The notes under the pieces: model-generated
What the model was told of the DNA's origin: nothing
Seen by the model: the letters and a program-made list of their open reading frames with translations, nothing else
The model's database searches: none
Origin: Nemertoderma westbladi
Taxonomy: Eukaryota > Xenacoelomorpha > Nemertodermatida > Nemertodermatidae
DNA: 40,699 bases
Reading direction: 5' to 3'
NCBI GenBank assembly: GCA_032718475.1
Contig: JAUCBJ010003006.1
Location: 1-40,699 of the forward strand
In this document: one piece after another, positions 9,825 through 20,764 of the stretch
Position numbering within the stretch: the first letter of the stretch is position 1
Layout of the letters: every line of letters starts with the position of its first letter
Program-made: the position numbers and the translations under genes

Positions 9825-11126
9825 ATGTCAGAAGGAGCAGCTTCCGTTATACCTTATGATGAAACAAATAAAATTATTGCTGATCAGAATAGTCAACGAA
9901 AGGGCTGGAGACTTTACATGTTGGTGGCCATGTTGCTGATGTATCAAATGATACCAGGTTGGTGTCAGAATCTACTGGAAACATTCTTTCCAAATGTTGT
10001 AGAAGAGCATGGTTGGTCGAAGACTCTGATTGGTGCATTATTGGCAATCTTTTCTATGGTCAGACTTATAATATACATTAGTTGCCCCCATTCTATCAAC
10101 AATTGGGGAATTCGTATCTCTTTGGGCCTATTTGGCATTAATGGGGCTGTTTCCCAGTTGGCTTTTGGGTTTGTAGAATATATCCCAAACAACAACAATA
10201 GGTTATATATATTCGCTTGTTTTTCTCTGCGCATTATTGAAGCAGTTGGACTCAACATCAGTTTTATGTATTCATACAGTCTATTGATGGAATTGTGGCC
10301 TGCACAAAGAACTTTATTAGCAAGTTTAGCCACTGTTTGTGGCACAGTGGGATTTATGGCTGCACCAGTTTTTGGCTCATCCATTTTCGCTTCATTGGGT
10401 TTTGAGTTCCAATTTATAATATCGGGGTTGATGTTTCTTATTATTCTACTTTACTGCTGGATGGAGTCGCCACGTTATATTTACGACAGATGTGAATCGA
10501 ATGACAGACCAACTTATATTGGGCTTCTGAAGAATCCAACAATTACACTTATATTTATTATGAATATTTGTTCCAGAACATTATCATCCTTCACAGTTGC
10601 GAACTATGCTGCCTACATTTACCACAACTACGATGTCAACCAGTACAATATTGGTCGTATTTATATTATATTTCCAAGTATTGACACTTCTACTAGTCTA
10701 ATAATATCCTTAATGATGAAAAAATTTAAGACTATATTACCAACCATATTCGGTGCAACGTTACTATCAGTGTCAATGCAACTAATAGGCCCTACTGAGC
10801 TATTGGGTTTACCTCATGATCTCAACATTTCTATCACTGGATGTGCACTCAGAGGATTTGGGTCTGGGTTATTTCATATTCCAGCCCTGGAAACACAGAC
10901 ACAAATGACTGTGAATGTTTGTGGTTATCATGATAATGTTGATACCAGATCTCTTCTCCAACAAATGCTTCGAATTGCATTCTCCATAGGAGCTATCATA
11001 GGTCCTGTTATAGGTGGATTCTTCAATGATTACTTTGGTATGGAACTTGCTTGCTCCCTACTCAGTTTATTAGGGTTGCCATTTATCTTAGCTCTGGTGG
11101 CTGTGTCTACTTTTAGATGTTTGTGA
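9825..11126 (+). CDS. Major facilitator superfamily transporter, paralogue 1 (SLC18B1-like)
   Basis: An intact single-exon ORF of 433 codons. The ATG at 9825 gives MSEGAASV, matching the start and exact length of the two downstream paralogues; an upstream in-frame TTG at 9813 is not needed. Twelve hydrophobic segments are evident at about residues 28-48, 62-84, 92-115, 124-146, 152-178, 183-207, 233-257, 268-292, 296-318, 327-352, 372-396 and 400-430. A short Asn-rich loop precedes TM4. The arrangement GF-E-FPF-ISG after TM5-6 and GPTELLGLP before TM10 resembles the SLC18/SLC18B1 (vesicular polyamine transporter) branch of the MFS. By analogy it would be a proton-coupled organic cation or amine carrier in a vesicle or plasma membrane. 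Substrate and subfamily are inference; MFS membership is solid. Confidence 0.85.
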   Translation: MSEGAASVIPYDETNKIIADQNSQRKGWRLYMLVAMLLMYQMIPGWCQNLLETFFPNVVEEHGWSKTLIGALLAIFSMVRLIIYISCPHSINNWGIRISLGLFGINGAVSQLAFGFVEYIPNNNNRLYIFACFSLRIIEAVGLNISFMYSYSLLMELWPAQRTLLASLATVCGTVGFMAAPVFGSSIFASLGFEFQFIISGLMFLIILLYCWMESPRYIYDRCESNDRPTYIGLLKNPTITLIFIMNICSRTLSSFTVANYAAYIYHNYDVNQYNIGRIYIIFPSIDTSTSLIISLMMKKFKTILPTIFGATLLSVSMQLIGPTELLGLPHDLNISITGCALRGFGSGLFHIPALETQTQMTVNVCGYHDNVDTRSLLQQMLRIAFSIGAIIGPVIGGFFNDYFGMELACSLLSLLGLPFILALVAVSTFRCL

Positions 11127-11229
11127 GGTGTTATATTGACAACTGTAGGAATTCTTAAATGTTTTTGGTAATAATATTTCACGATTTGCTTTTGATTTGT
11201 GTTTATATAGCTCAGTAGGCAGAACTATC

Positions 11230-11305
11230 AGCCCACTGCATGGAAGCTGCACGTGCACATATAGCTGCTATGCTGGCTTAACAAATTTTTTTTGCCACCA
11301 CTGTT
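11230..11305 (-). repeat. RTE LINE 3'-tail fragment (probable)
   Basis: The segment with GCATGGAAGCTGCAC, then GCTATGCTGGCTTA, then GCCACCAC resembles the reverse complement of the RTE 3' end at 7010-7075 (AAGCCGGCACAGCAT...GCAGCTGCAATGCAGC). It also resembles a clearer fragment at 26572-26670. It is short and diverged. Confidence 0.4.
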
Positions 11306-11731
11306 GGTGTGCGAAAAACTGTTTGGCTAGAAACAATCGAATAATGGGTAACAAGGGGCTCTGAATCGAATGGCAGGGTGTGTTCTTTTCGTAAAATCTA
11401 TGTCAATGTGGTGGGTTTAAGTAAATGTGGCAAGCCAATTTTGAAAATCGGCTGTAATTGGCTGCTACAGAGCGCTCTGATAATTTCTTATCTTGGTTTC
11501 TATTGATAATGATTTTTAATCCATTCAAATAACATTAAATCTCAATCATAGACAAATGATAATAAAGTATGTCTGCTTTTTATTGATTCTACTGGCCCTC
11601 CCCACAGATGATATCTAGTCCTCCGTATTTATCTTGAGGCCGACACCATCCGAACTGGCTTTATCTATTAATTATATCCCCCTCATTCATATCTCCACCA
11701 TATACCATTTATCAAAAGCTATAATATTTAA
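11306..11731. other. Non-coding spacer downstream of transporter 1
   Basis: No ORF. An AATAAA at about 11561-11566 could serve as a polyadenylation signal for the transporter gene ending at 11126, but nothing else supports this. Confidence 0.3.
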
Positions 11732-12180
11732 TCGTTGAAGTTCAAATAAGTCCACAGCCACCTCTCACGCCCGCTCATCTGCCACTTCCCATTGCCTAAA
11801 TCGAGATAAGCTCTCAAAATATTTATTGGAAAAACCATCCTTATATAGAAGCTTCGTTCGATCCACCTTACCAGTCCTCTTCGCTTTGTAGAGGAGCTTC
11901 TTGGAGGCGTTGTAGCCTCATGCTCGAGTTGTAGTCTCAACGTTCTCCTTGGCTGGTAGACTCCCTGGGTTCCTCCTCGTACAGCGTCATACAGTGGGCC
12001 CACCCGTTGCCATTCCATCAGGCCCCTCGCCTCCCACAGCCCCCTGTAGACTGTTCCTCCTGCCGTGTTCCCTCCATCTTCCTCGACGCGGTTTGACCCA
12101 CTGTTTCGTTCCGATGGATCCTGTGTCACAGCCTGATACTGATCCATTGCTGCCTCCCAAACAGTGATATTCCTTTGTCA
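11732..12180 (-). pseudogene. Decayed gag-like ORF, relative of 33757-34482
   Basis: On the minus strand, the frame read through 11918-11732 gives a stretch starting YNASKKLLYKAKRTGKVD and ending EVAVDLFEL. It aligns residue for residue with YNATKKLLKEAREGGKVD...VATELFEL of the intact ORF at 33757-34482 (its residues 121-179). One TGA interrupts it. Upstream, to about 12180, the sequence is open only in a shifted frame (starting MDQYQAVTQD), so at least one frameshift is present. It is a dead copy of the same retroelement family. No pol region is visible next to it. Confidence 0.65.
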
Positions 12181-13637
12181 TGGAGTTCACTACAGACTGC
12201 TTCCTCCTCCAGAACCACGCATGGATCTCCCAATGGATTCACTCATCCTCGTCGTTGTTGTACTTCAATAGAGTGTTCTTCAGTATACATTGTGAACTGT
12301 GACAACAGTCAGTTGGCTTGACTCCCGACTGTGATTGTTAGACTGCTCGTGTTAATTTCTAGCCTGCTGACTATCTGAGCCACTATCTATAGACTGTCTG
12401 GCTGTATGCCCAGTGAATAAGAGTTTGTCATTTAACATTGCTGATATATGTTATTGTATTAAACATGGCAAGATGGTGGCTTTTTATTGGTTGTTGACCA
12501 GCAATGAGATAAGAGGGCGTTTTTCCAGGAACTGCTAGGTTCGCCCTGGCCAGTATCTCACTTTGTGTTTTGCTGACTCAGAGCAAACCTGTTGTATTTT
12601 GCTGAGTAACATCAGGGCAGGATGCAGAGAAACATAGTCAATTACCTTGGCTTGGTTATATTGGTTGACTATATTTGACTGACTGATTACTGCTGTACTT
12701 GTGGGGCAAACGACGAAAGTAAGCGAACTTAGCATACAGCATGCATACTCAATTGGCTCTGTTGTGCTGTTGATCTGTTGTTCTGTTTTAAATTATTAAT
12801 AACTCAGCCAAATCTCGATAAAATACATCCAAACGGTACACAAATGGTACATATGTAGTCTGGCAAAAGTTTAGAAATTTTCCAAGTTGAATTTGCGTGG
12901 GGTCTTCGTGCAGCATCTGTGTAACCGTCTTGCAGTTATAATAAATTTATTTACCCAAAAATTATTAGGCCTGGCATCAGCTGGTTGCTAGGAGACTGCA
13001 GGATACATCAGGTGGGTTTGAAATTCAGCAATACCGGTAAAATGCAGCAATTAATAATGTTCCCTTGCTGCCTTGGAACGTGTGGTCTATTTCACTTTCT
13101 TCAGCCATTCCAGCATTTCCAGAGGGCAGAGTTCAGAATATTCAGTTATATGTACTCATATACACTAGTCGTATTCGTTTTAAAATTTATTTGGGGGCGA
13201 AAGCGGAAGGAGGCGAAGGAGGTGATTGGAGAGACAAACCTGCGGGTTTGGCTTACTCCTTTCACCTGCCCGAGCGATTGCGTTTTTATATTAATTTGAT
13301 AATCGGCCTTTAAATGTAATAATATTTAGCCTTAATTACTCTTAAGCCCGAATTAGCCTTAATAGATTGTTAATTTGTAAATACATGAAAGAAGCAATAT
13401 CTTTGGAATTTAATTTGTATGTAGTAATCATTATGCAATAACAGTGGCAATATTTTGTAATTTAATTTGAATGTAATCATCATTATGCAATAACAATGGC
13501 AATATTTGTATGTATTAGAATTATAGAACTAAGTTTATTGATTTATTTGAAAGTAAATTTATTTTTTGTTATTTCACATCGCCCTATTTCTTCTACAATT
13601 GGAGGGAAACATTACTTGTTTCCCTTGGAGTGGTGTT
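12181..13637. other. Non-coding interval
   Basis: There is no convincing coding region. Two overlapping open frames at 12985-13313 lack any recognisable feature and look like chance. The segment 13380-13510 contains a short duplication (AATTTGTATGTAGTAATCATTATGC-like words repeated at about 13410 and 13470). Confidence 0.5.
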
Positions 13638-13950
13638 ACGATATATGGCGCTGTGTACTAAAACTAAAACAGCCCATCATACAGTATAGAGTAATTTAGA
13701 TATGTCCTATTGATGTACAGCCATTGTCAGATAGGGAAAATAAAATACACGAGTTTATATTATTCATCCGATTTTGTAGAGTATGTAGTTTTGCGTATGT
13801 AATTTTATAATAAAACCTAAAACCTGAAATTGATATTGACTGAACCTAATATATATTTGTACTAATTCCTTTTATATTTCTCTAAACTGGCGTTTGTACT
13901 AAATTTATCCTTAATGTGCTTTAATAATCGCGAAATTAATGCTATGGCCA
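13638..13950 (+). repeat. Dispersed repeat P, copy 2
   Basis: Aligns with the reverse complement of 640-987. It is non-coding. Unlike copy 1 it is not followed by the LINE, which shows that the P/LINE junction at 988 is a separate event. Confidence 0.6.
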
Positions 13951-15141
13951 AAAACCTTTAAGCCCATCGAGACAGATTCATTACATGGTAATAATTTGAG
14001 AAATGGGGGAAGCAAGGATCACAGTCCGGCTCCCTCATTGGCCTAGCTGTTTTAGGTTGGTCTAATGGTAGTAGGTTTTGTTGGACCAATGATATAATTA
14101 TTGCGTCATACCTATATTTCGTCAGTCACAGTGTTACAGTGCTTCAGTCTTAGTATACCTTTTTCAGTGTTCGGTGTTGGTACACCGGTACAGCAGTACT
14201 GCTCGTTTTGGCTTGATTTAAATGTTTTAATCTTCTTGCTTGTATTCTGCTAATTCTGTATATGGTTAATGCTGATTTCTACTGTTACTTCTTTGATTAC
14301 AACTTCGAATAATGACTACTTGCATTAACTCTTGATTTCTTGAATCTATGTGATTGAGATGTAGTAAATCCTTACGAGGATTTTCTTTTCAACTGCCAGA
14401 CTGTTTGTAAACGCATGCGCTGATACAGTAACTATTTGTTTATCATGAAGGGCTAAGGGTACCGGTAGGCGTAGCGGGCACACCGTGGAAGTGACGGAAG
14501 GAGTGGAGGATCCAATGTGGGGCAACGCTGGCGGGGGGGGGGGGGGGGGGGGGGTTAGCAGTTGCGGTCAGGATAATCAATTAAGGACCGGGGACCGGTT
14601 GTCATTACAGTATTTGGGGTCTGACGATCCAGACTTCGTCTCAACTTTGCAGTGCTAGGGTAGTAATAGTGGGTTTAGTTAGGGGCCCTGCGTGTGACTT
14701 TGGGTGGCCTTCACTCTTTACATTAGTATACTAGCACACTAGTTGACACTAGCTGACTGGCGCTGCTAGCGCTGTCGGTAACACGACCAGCTCTGTTGCT
14801 AACGCTATTTGTGTTGTGTTGCTGAAGAGTGCCTGATGCTTGAATGTGAATGCTTAGATAGGCGCTATCTTTCTTGATTGTTTTCTATTTCTTAGTTTAT
14901 GCTTATTAATTGCTGATTAGGTCAAAATAATACAGTATTTAGGCTGTTGCTAGTATAACTCAGTAATGTAATAAAATGGAAATACGTATTCTGGAATACA
15001 TAGTAATTAGTAGGCAAATTCGTATTTTATGACACTGTAGTTAATTTAGCATGTCAGAATGAAATTAAGAACTTGTACGCTGCATAGCGGAGAATAGTTT
15101 GGGTAAATTACTTTAGAATACCGTATAATATTCAACGCTAG
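13951..15141. other. Non-coding interval, possible LTR-type remnants
   Basis: No gene. The stretch includes inverted CCAAT-like boxes at 14035-14095, a poly-G run (listed separately) and TTTGGGGTCTGACGATCC at about 14614-14631, reminiscent of the primer-binding region that follows an LTR. No matching second LTR or ORF was found, so no element is called. Confidence 0.35.
14533..14554. repeat. Poly-G tract (22 nt)
   Basis: An uninterrupted run of 22 G. Confidence 0.95.
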
Positions 15142-16320
15142 GCGGTTATTTTAAAATAGCGGGTTGATGGGCTGACCGTGGTAGCTAGTATACAGTAGTA
15201 ATTTGCTGGTCTAAAGCTAGCCTAAGGCCAAGTTTGACATTAGGACAAATAAGCAGTCTATCCTATTATAGTATTAAATTATTCTCACATTCGACATATT
15301 TCCGCCCGATAACTTCCAGTGTTTCTGTGATAAGTGAATGCCGAGTGCTAGACCACCCGCACTCATCTTAAGTAGCTTAGGGAGCCATTTCAGATTTATT
15401 GTTTTGGTTATTGCTGGTTGGCTTATAGATTCGAACAGTTAGCTCTCTGTTGAGAAATCAACAGAGAAAGGAGCGAATAATTGTTAGAGCAGTATAGTCC
15501 GTAATAGTAACATATTTTAGCAGACGGTTCTGGAGGTTCTGCCTGTGTTCAAAATTAAGAAATTGCGTTGGACCAAGTCAGACCGCTTATCAGTAAGGAG
15601 TAACGTCCTCTGATCGCTTAACAATATCCGCCATGTCGTTCCACACACATTGAGGATACTCGGGGAACTCGATCCGTTTGTCCACTTTATCACACTTTAT
15701 GAGTGGTTCATTCCGTCTGTGTTCCCCCACTATGTTCCCTTTAGAGTTTCTTAGTCAGTTGCTTGCCAGTCTAAAACAGCTATCGGAGTTACAATTCCTG
15801 GGATCAATAGTAAGCGCTAGAAGTAATCACTTGTTTGATGAATTAATAGTTCATCATACGTAAAATTATTATAATTGGATTAGCCAAAAGTTAAGACTCA
15901 CTTATGCTATGTTGATTGGAACCGGCTGAAGTCAATTCCACAACACACGATAAGTTTCAAGTAGATAAAATACTAATTATGCGGAATGGACCGTGAAAAA
16001 ATCGTAATACATAACTTCTATGCCAAAACTTAAATTTTATTTAACGATCCCAATTTTCAGTTAAATTATTTAGTTGGAGCATAAAGCCAACAACACTAAC
16101 TTAGCTATGCAAAATCGTACAAAACACATACATGACATTGATTTAATTAAATAGTGATACAGTCATTACGTAATGCGGACCACATATACGTACAGGTACA
16201 CCTACACACACATAAAATATTACTAAATATACTGGTTCCAGAACTTGTAGTATTAACATGTTAATTTCAACTGTAACATTTTTTATCAACTATACTGGTT
16301 TATTTTTGTGAAGTGACGTT
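15142..16320 (+). repeat. Long repeat Q, copy 2
   Basis: Inverted counterpart of 1788-2697, with about 250 extra bases near 16010-16262. It carries a plus-strand ORF of 61 codons (15678-15863, MSTLSHFMSGSFRLCSPTMF...) matching the 64-codon ORF of copy 1 with only a handful of substitutions. There are no known domains. It contains TTTATTGTTTTGGTTA at about 15396, a word also found in the repeats flanking transporter 3. Confidence 0.8.
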
Positions 16321-16323
16321 CAA

Positions 16324-16340
16324 GGGGGGGAGGGGGGGGG
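16324..16340. repeat. Interrupted poly-G tract
   Basis: Seven G, one A, nine G. It is the inverted counterpart of the poly-C run at 1767-1787, at the same LINE/Q boundary. Confidence 0.9.
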
Positions 16341-16800
16341 AAATCTTCAAAATAGCGTGACATCTTTTTGTCTTTTTTTTGTTCTTCTGGAAGTTTAGTA
16401 GGACCCATGTTTCGGCAGCAACTACAAGGAGACCAATACTAGGATAGTTTGTTGGTTCAATGGGGTCTCCTTTCTTGTGGAGAGGCTTTAGTTAATAGCT
16501 TCCATTACATCATCTGTTTGCAAACATTCAATAATGGTCTGTTCAGCGCTCCTGTTTTCTATACCTCTGAGGAATTTAATCAGACCCACATGCTATTTGA
16601 TTGGGCATGCTTTTAATGCTTCTCTGAGGTTCGGCAGGTGTAGTGAATGAAAAGCCCTCTGTTTCTTGAAGCATCTTGTCATATATTTTCCTTATAGGGC
16701 TGACCCCAATGCACAACTTTACCATACAGGTACATCATTTACAGTTTGCCAGTATGTCTTGATGGCAGCAGTTAAGTTGTAATTGCTACAATTACATGCT
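16341..16800 (-). pseudogene. RTE-type LINE relic joined to repeat Q
   Basis: On the minus strand, the piece nearest 16790 encodes the linker (YWQTVND), which matches WQTVNK at 1497 in the relic at 988-1740. Further down, a frame gives KPLHKKGDPIEPTNYPSIGLL, corresponding to the first RT block (KKGxxxxxxNYRxISLL). The relic then passes into CTTCCAGAAGAAC and the Q boundary. It therefore kept parts deleted from the other relic, yet shares its junction with Q. There are multiple stops. Confidence 0.65.
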
Positions 16801-19264
16801 TTATGTACTTCTCCAGGGTGGTGATGTATACCACTTGCTCAAGTACACCACCATGTCCTACCAGGGATATGGGAACTTAGCTTCTACTGGCTGTTGGAAT
16901 ACAAAAAGAATTGGAGTTAGTGATCAAACGTGGGAGTTAGAAATTCACTATATCTCCCTGCCATATAGGAATCAAATGAATTTGAAATCCTGTTGATTAG
17001 GGTTTATGCAGTACAAAGAAATATATTATATCAGAGAATGAATGAACAAAGCATGAAAAATAATTTATTCTTGATCAATCAGCAGAAACTTGTACTGTTG
17101 TGGACATAACATGTGTTCCAGGTTGATTATAAAGCATCTATCAAACAATCTTTATCCACTTCGATTCACTGTTGTGCTATTCCCTTTTAAAATGTATAAT
17201 TCCGATTTTATGACGTTCAGCAGAATATCATAGAAAAACGCAAAGTAAAAGGCATTCAATTTTCAAAAATTGAAACATTAGATGAGTATGCAGGGGTTCA
17301 GTTCAGCAAACAAGCTACCGAACCAACCAAGGAAGGTCATTGACCAGATGGTCCCTGCGCCCACTGCTAGTTCCATATTTTCGATTACTGAGGCCGTAAA
17401 ACTGACTTGTTCTTTAGAAGGTTGCATGGGCTCATATCCATATCTTCCACATAGACAGTTCGGTTTGTTTTCTCAACATTCTTGATTTTAACATGCAATC
17501 ATATTTGTTCTCGCATCACTTGTGGGGTGTAATATGATGGATCACCTGATGGGATGACCAACGCATTACACAACAACAGGACTGGGCAGCAAACAATAAA
17601 TGGTAGTTCATTGTATACAAACCAAGACTTACAAAACTTTACAAACCGCTTAAACACATCATGAAACTCAATAGAGAGCCCACATTGCATTGGCTGTCTG
17701 ACAGGCGCGAGATGTGTAAAGACTTCAAAGTAATTGAAAGGCATCCTTCTTGTCCATTCCACAAAACTTTTGGGATCTATTTGGCCTCCGTGCCTGCTTC
17801 ATTTTAGAATTTTTTTTGTAATTCACCTGCTGTATCTTTGAGCCAGATTTGTTGTAAAAACCTAGATTTCGTGACATTTCTATTAAATAGCTTTGTTAAT
17901 TGTCATGCTTTGGGACCATTCTAGCACCATTCTGGCACCTATATTTTTCGTGGTGGGGACATTGCAGCCATAACAAATCGAAAGCCACAATGCAAAGAAA
18001 TTGCACTTATAGTCCATGGGCCAGCCAGCATAGGGGATACTTTTTGGTAACCACCCGGAACTTATATATTTGGGAAGACCTAGCTTCTGGCCATTCATTT
18101 TGATATGATAACAAATCTGAATTGGTAGCTGACTTCGTGTTATCACCGGTTGTCATGGAAATGGTAAAACAACAAACATGCTGTAGTATTCTAATAACTC
18201 AATATAAATTCATCGCATCTTTTGAAAAAGATGCTACTGGTCTAACAATTCTAAATGTTACATAAACTTCTGGAATATAATTATTGTTACCATGGGAATG
18301 TTGTTAAATGAAAAGTGACATGTTTTAGAAAAATAGCTACCATTCTAGAACAATACCATTATTTTAAAAACAAATTGCCACATTTTATTGAATATTAGTT
18401 TTGGAAAATTTTGGTATACTGAGAGCTAAACCTGTTTTGTTATAACGGTGATATATGGTTCCAAAGATATACCCATGTTTAAAATATTTTTATTTTTCAT
18501 CAATTTGATCTCATTCCACTCTGTTTCAAAATAATGACTTTATAACAATATTTACGCCAATAAAAAACAATCAAGATGTGACTACAAATACTTTAAAATG
18601 ACAAGTGACATCTAAATAGCATTTCAGACAACACTCCTTCACAGGTTACCATGACTACCACTACAGATGCAATGGAAGATGATTCAGATATGACACAAAC
18701 AAATGACTTGACACCTACCACAAAAGAGAGGATAGTTCTTTTAGTATATTCACTTCAATTTATATATTTATCATAATTGTTCCTAGATGATTTCTGCAAA
18801 GATTATTCCATCGATAATAACATTTTTGAATACTAAATCCTCTTTAATTAATAATAAATACATAATTATGTATGTACGTATTCTTAATTGGTATGTGATG
18901 ATGTCATCCGAGCAAATAGAGTATTCTTAGTCGAGTAGGTAATGTATGTGATACAATTATTGCTGTATTATAAATCATCTTCATCATCTGAGGTGTCAAG
19001 TGCATCAGTTCATTCCAATTCCGCCTCCTTCCATTTGGTGCATTACTTGAATTTTTACAACTCAATGCAATGAAGTTTATTTTGTAGGCAGATACGTTAG
19101 TGGTTTACATAACGTAGTACAATTTCAATACAGCAGAGAGAGAGAGAGATAGAGGATTGATGATGGAGCTGGAAGAACATCCATCCAATCAGGTATTATC
19201 ATATCCTCCTCATGAAACAGACAGACCTACAGTATAATGGGAGAAGGTACATTGATGATGGCTA
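16801..19264. other. Long interval without a supported gene
   Basis: Several open frames of 60-90 codons occur on both strands (for example minus 17499-17762 and 17883-18146), but none shows a domain I trust. A plus-strand acidic stretch at about 18651-18776 (MTTTTDAMEDDSDMTQ...) is open for some 40 codons only. The segment 18700-18900 is AT-rich, and a short AG run lies at about 19136-19148. It probably consists of old, unrecognisable mobile-element DNA. Confidence 0.45.
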
Positions 19265-19829
19265 CTAAACTTTTTTCCAAATATACGCTTGGTAGTTGGC
19301 TTTGGATATATAGGTGATTAAAAAACAATACTTCCAAGGTGGCAGCAAGGTCGACTCGATTTCTCCACTTTTTGAGATTAAAAGACGATACTGAAGCACG
19401 TTCACGTCATTAATATCTGACCACCTGAGATATAATTGGCATATAAAACTTTCTAAATCTCTAGATACGATTCTGATAGTTGCCAATGTTCGCCAATGAT
19501 GATTATTAACATGTGTTGGAAGGTTAAGAATAATATACACAGTGCAGAGGCAGCTTTCACTGAAAGTGGTGGGGGGGGGGGGGTGTATCCAATAGCAAAC
19601 GTCAAGACTAGATGGAGTATGTGACATTCATATCCGAGATGATAATGAGGGTGTCGGCAATAAATGGACATAAATCAATGCCATCATGACCTTCAACCAA
19701 CTCAAATACATTATAATGGATGAAAGCGATGTCCTGAAATGCCAGGTTTATCAAGTGTGGATCTCTAAGTAGAATAACGCATTGTAACATAAACACTATA
19801 TCAGCTAATTTTGGACCTGACTTATTCAT
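19265..19829 (-). pseudogene. Relic of a mobile-element-type protein (unknown family)
   Basis: The minus-strand frame 19627-19265 ends in a block reading INDVNVLQYRLLISKSGEIE, then LLPPWKYC and SKANYQAYIWKK. I recognise the pattern DVNELRYxLF-x-K-x-GE-x-E-x-x-x-LPPCxxC...RANYQaaIWrr from repeat-encoded proteins common in invertebrate genomes, but cannot name the family. A second frame, 19829-19608, contains KLADIVFMLQCVILLRDPHLINLAFQD and may be an upstream part of the same protein. The first Cys of the PPCxxC motif is Trp here. A poly-G run at 19571-19583 interrupts the relic. A better-preserved copy of the block lies inverted at 19851-19994. Confidence 0.5.
19571..19583. repeat. Poly-G tract (13 nt)
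   Basis: A run of 13 G following GTGGT, inside the relic at 19265-19829. Confidence 0.95.
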
Positions 19830-19850
19830 AATACTTCTTGCTTTACATGA

Positions 19851-19994
19851 ATGCCAGAAGTTAATGACGTGAACGAGCTTCGGTATCGTCTTTTCTGTTC
19901 AAAACATGGAGAAATCGAGTTAACCTTGCTGCCACCTTGTAAATATTGTTTAAAGAGAGACACCTATCCAGAGCCTACTACCAATCATATATAA
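19851..19994 (+). pseudogene. Second, inverted fragment of the DVNELRYRLF-type protein
   Basis: The plus strand encodes MPEVNDVNELRYRLFCSK, HGEIE, then LLPPCKYCLKRD, and stops at 19994. It matches the minus-strand block at about 19300-19425 in both protein and DNA, so the two form an inverted pair about 430 bp apart. This copy retains the PPCxxC cysteines, which are zinc-finger-like. It is only 47 codons long and clearly a fragment. Confidence 0.5.
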
Positions 19995-20045
19995 GCTTAT
20001 AAATATTAATGACGAGTAAGGGTCTTGAGCCACGGCTAATATAAA

Positions 20046-20302
20046 GTCGCAGTGTCCGAGTGGATACGGTGCCTGAACTGCTTACACAATAGTGTTTGGT
20101 GGCGCAGGTTCGAATCCGACTAAAGGCTGTAGAAATTTCGCACTGTTGTGCCCCTAGGCAAGACACTTTAGACATTAGTGCCTACGTCAACCCAGCGGTA
20201 TAATGGGAACCTGGCTTTGCTGGGGTAATGATAATAAAAGCGCTTTGAGTATGCTGAGCGTAGAAAAGCGCTATATAAATAACCAATATTATTATTATTA
20301 TA
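20046..20302 (+). mobile_element. tRNA-derived SINE with V-SINE-like body
   Basis: The tRNA-related head (20046-20122) contains an A box TGTCCGAGTGG (20053-20063) and a perfect B box GGTTCGAATCC (20107-20117), spaced as in RNA polymerase III promoters and most like a class II tRNA (Ser/Leu). The body carries TTGTGCCCCTAGGCAAGACA at about 20145-20164, closely resembling the conserved central domain of V-SINEs. The tail reads AAAGCGCTATATAAATA and ends in (ATT)n at 20287-20300. A LINE probably mobilised it in trans through the tail. It looks nearly full length. The head is not a functional tRNA, since no acceptor stem is evident. Confidence 0.85.
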
Positions 20303-20764
20303 AAATATTGTTAGTTTACCATATAGCTATTTCACGCTTCCCGTGCGTCTTCAGTGGTATATTATTTTAAACACAATATTAATATAATTTAACTAAAACA
20401 ACCAATTCAAAACCTACAAAGATATATACAAAACCGATACCGTTATGGTACTGTATAGTGTACAGTAGTTATGACTATTTTAATAAAGATATTAGCTGTG
20501 TAAAGAGGCAGACCGGTAGAAGAAGTTGAGCATGGTTTGAAATTATATCGGAAATTCATAATGCACCAAAACTAACTCAAATCAAAATTTAAAATAAAGG
20601 TATTAAAATGTTAAAAAACTTTAAAACATTAATAGTAAATAAAAACTAAACCAATAGTGTACCCTATCCTGCTATTAAGTAGAATATCTATAAAAACAAA
20701 TAAAGGCTAATAAAATAATAAAACAACAGTGATATAGTGTATACAAATGACATGTGTATAAAAA
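20303..20764. other. AT-rich spacer
   Basis: Non-coding and AT-rich, with no gene, RNA or clear repeat visible. Confidence 0.5.

Noticed and set aside
11209-11220. Pol III A box (TAGCTCAGTAGG) of a second SINE
   Set aside because: No B box at the right distance, and the following sequence looks like an RTE tail. A single 12-bp match is not enough.
12985-13313. Two overlapping plus-strand frames of 82-104 codons
   Set aside because: No homology, no codon signal that I can see, and they overlap each other in different frames.
17499-18146. piggyBac-type transposase relic on the minus strand (NIGARMVLEWSQSM recalls GLGARVVLDLSxxL)
   Set aside because: Only one short resemblance was found. Flanking frames do not supply the DDD residues or the preceding KPxKxGxKxW block, and the second frame fits no expected part.
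20046-20122. Functional tRNA gene
   Set aside because: The A and B boxes are good, but there is no pairing acceptor stem and the sequence continues into a SINE body and tail.
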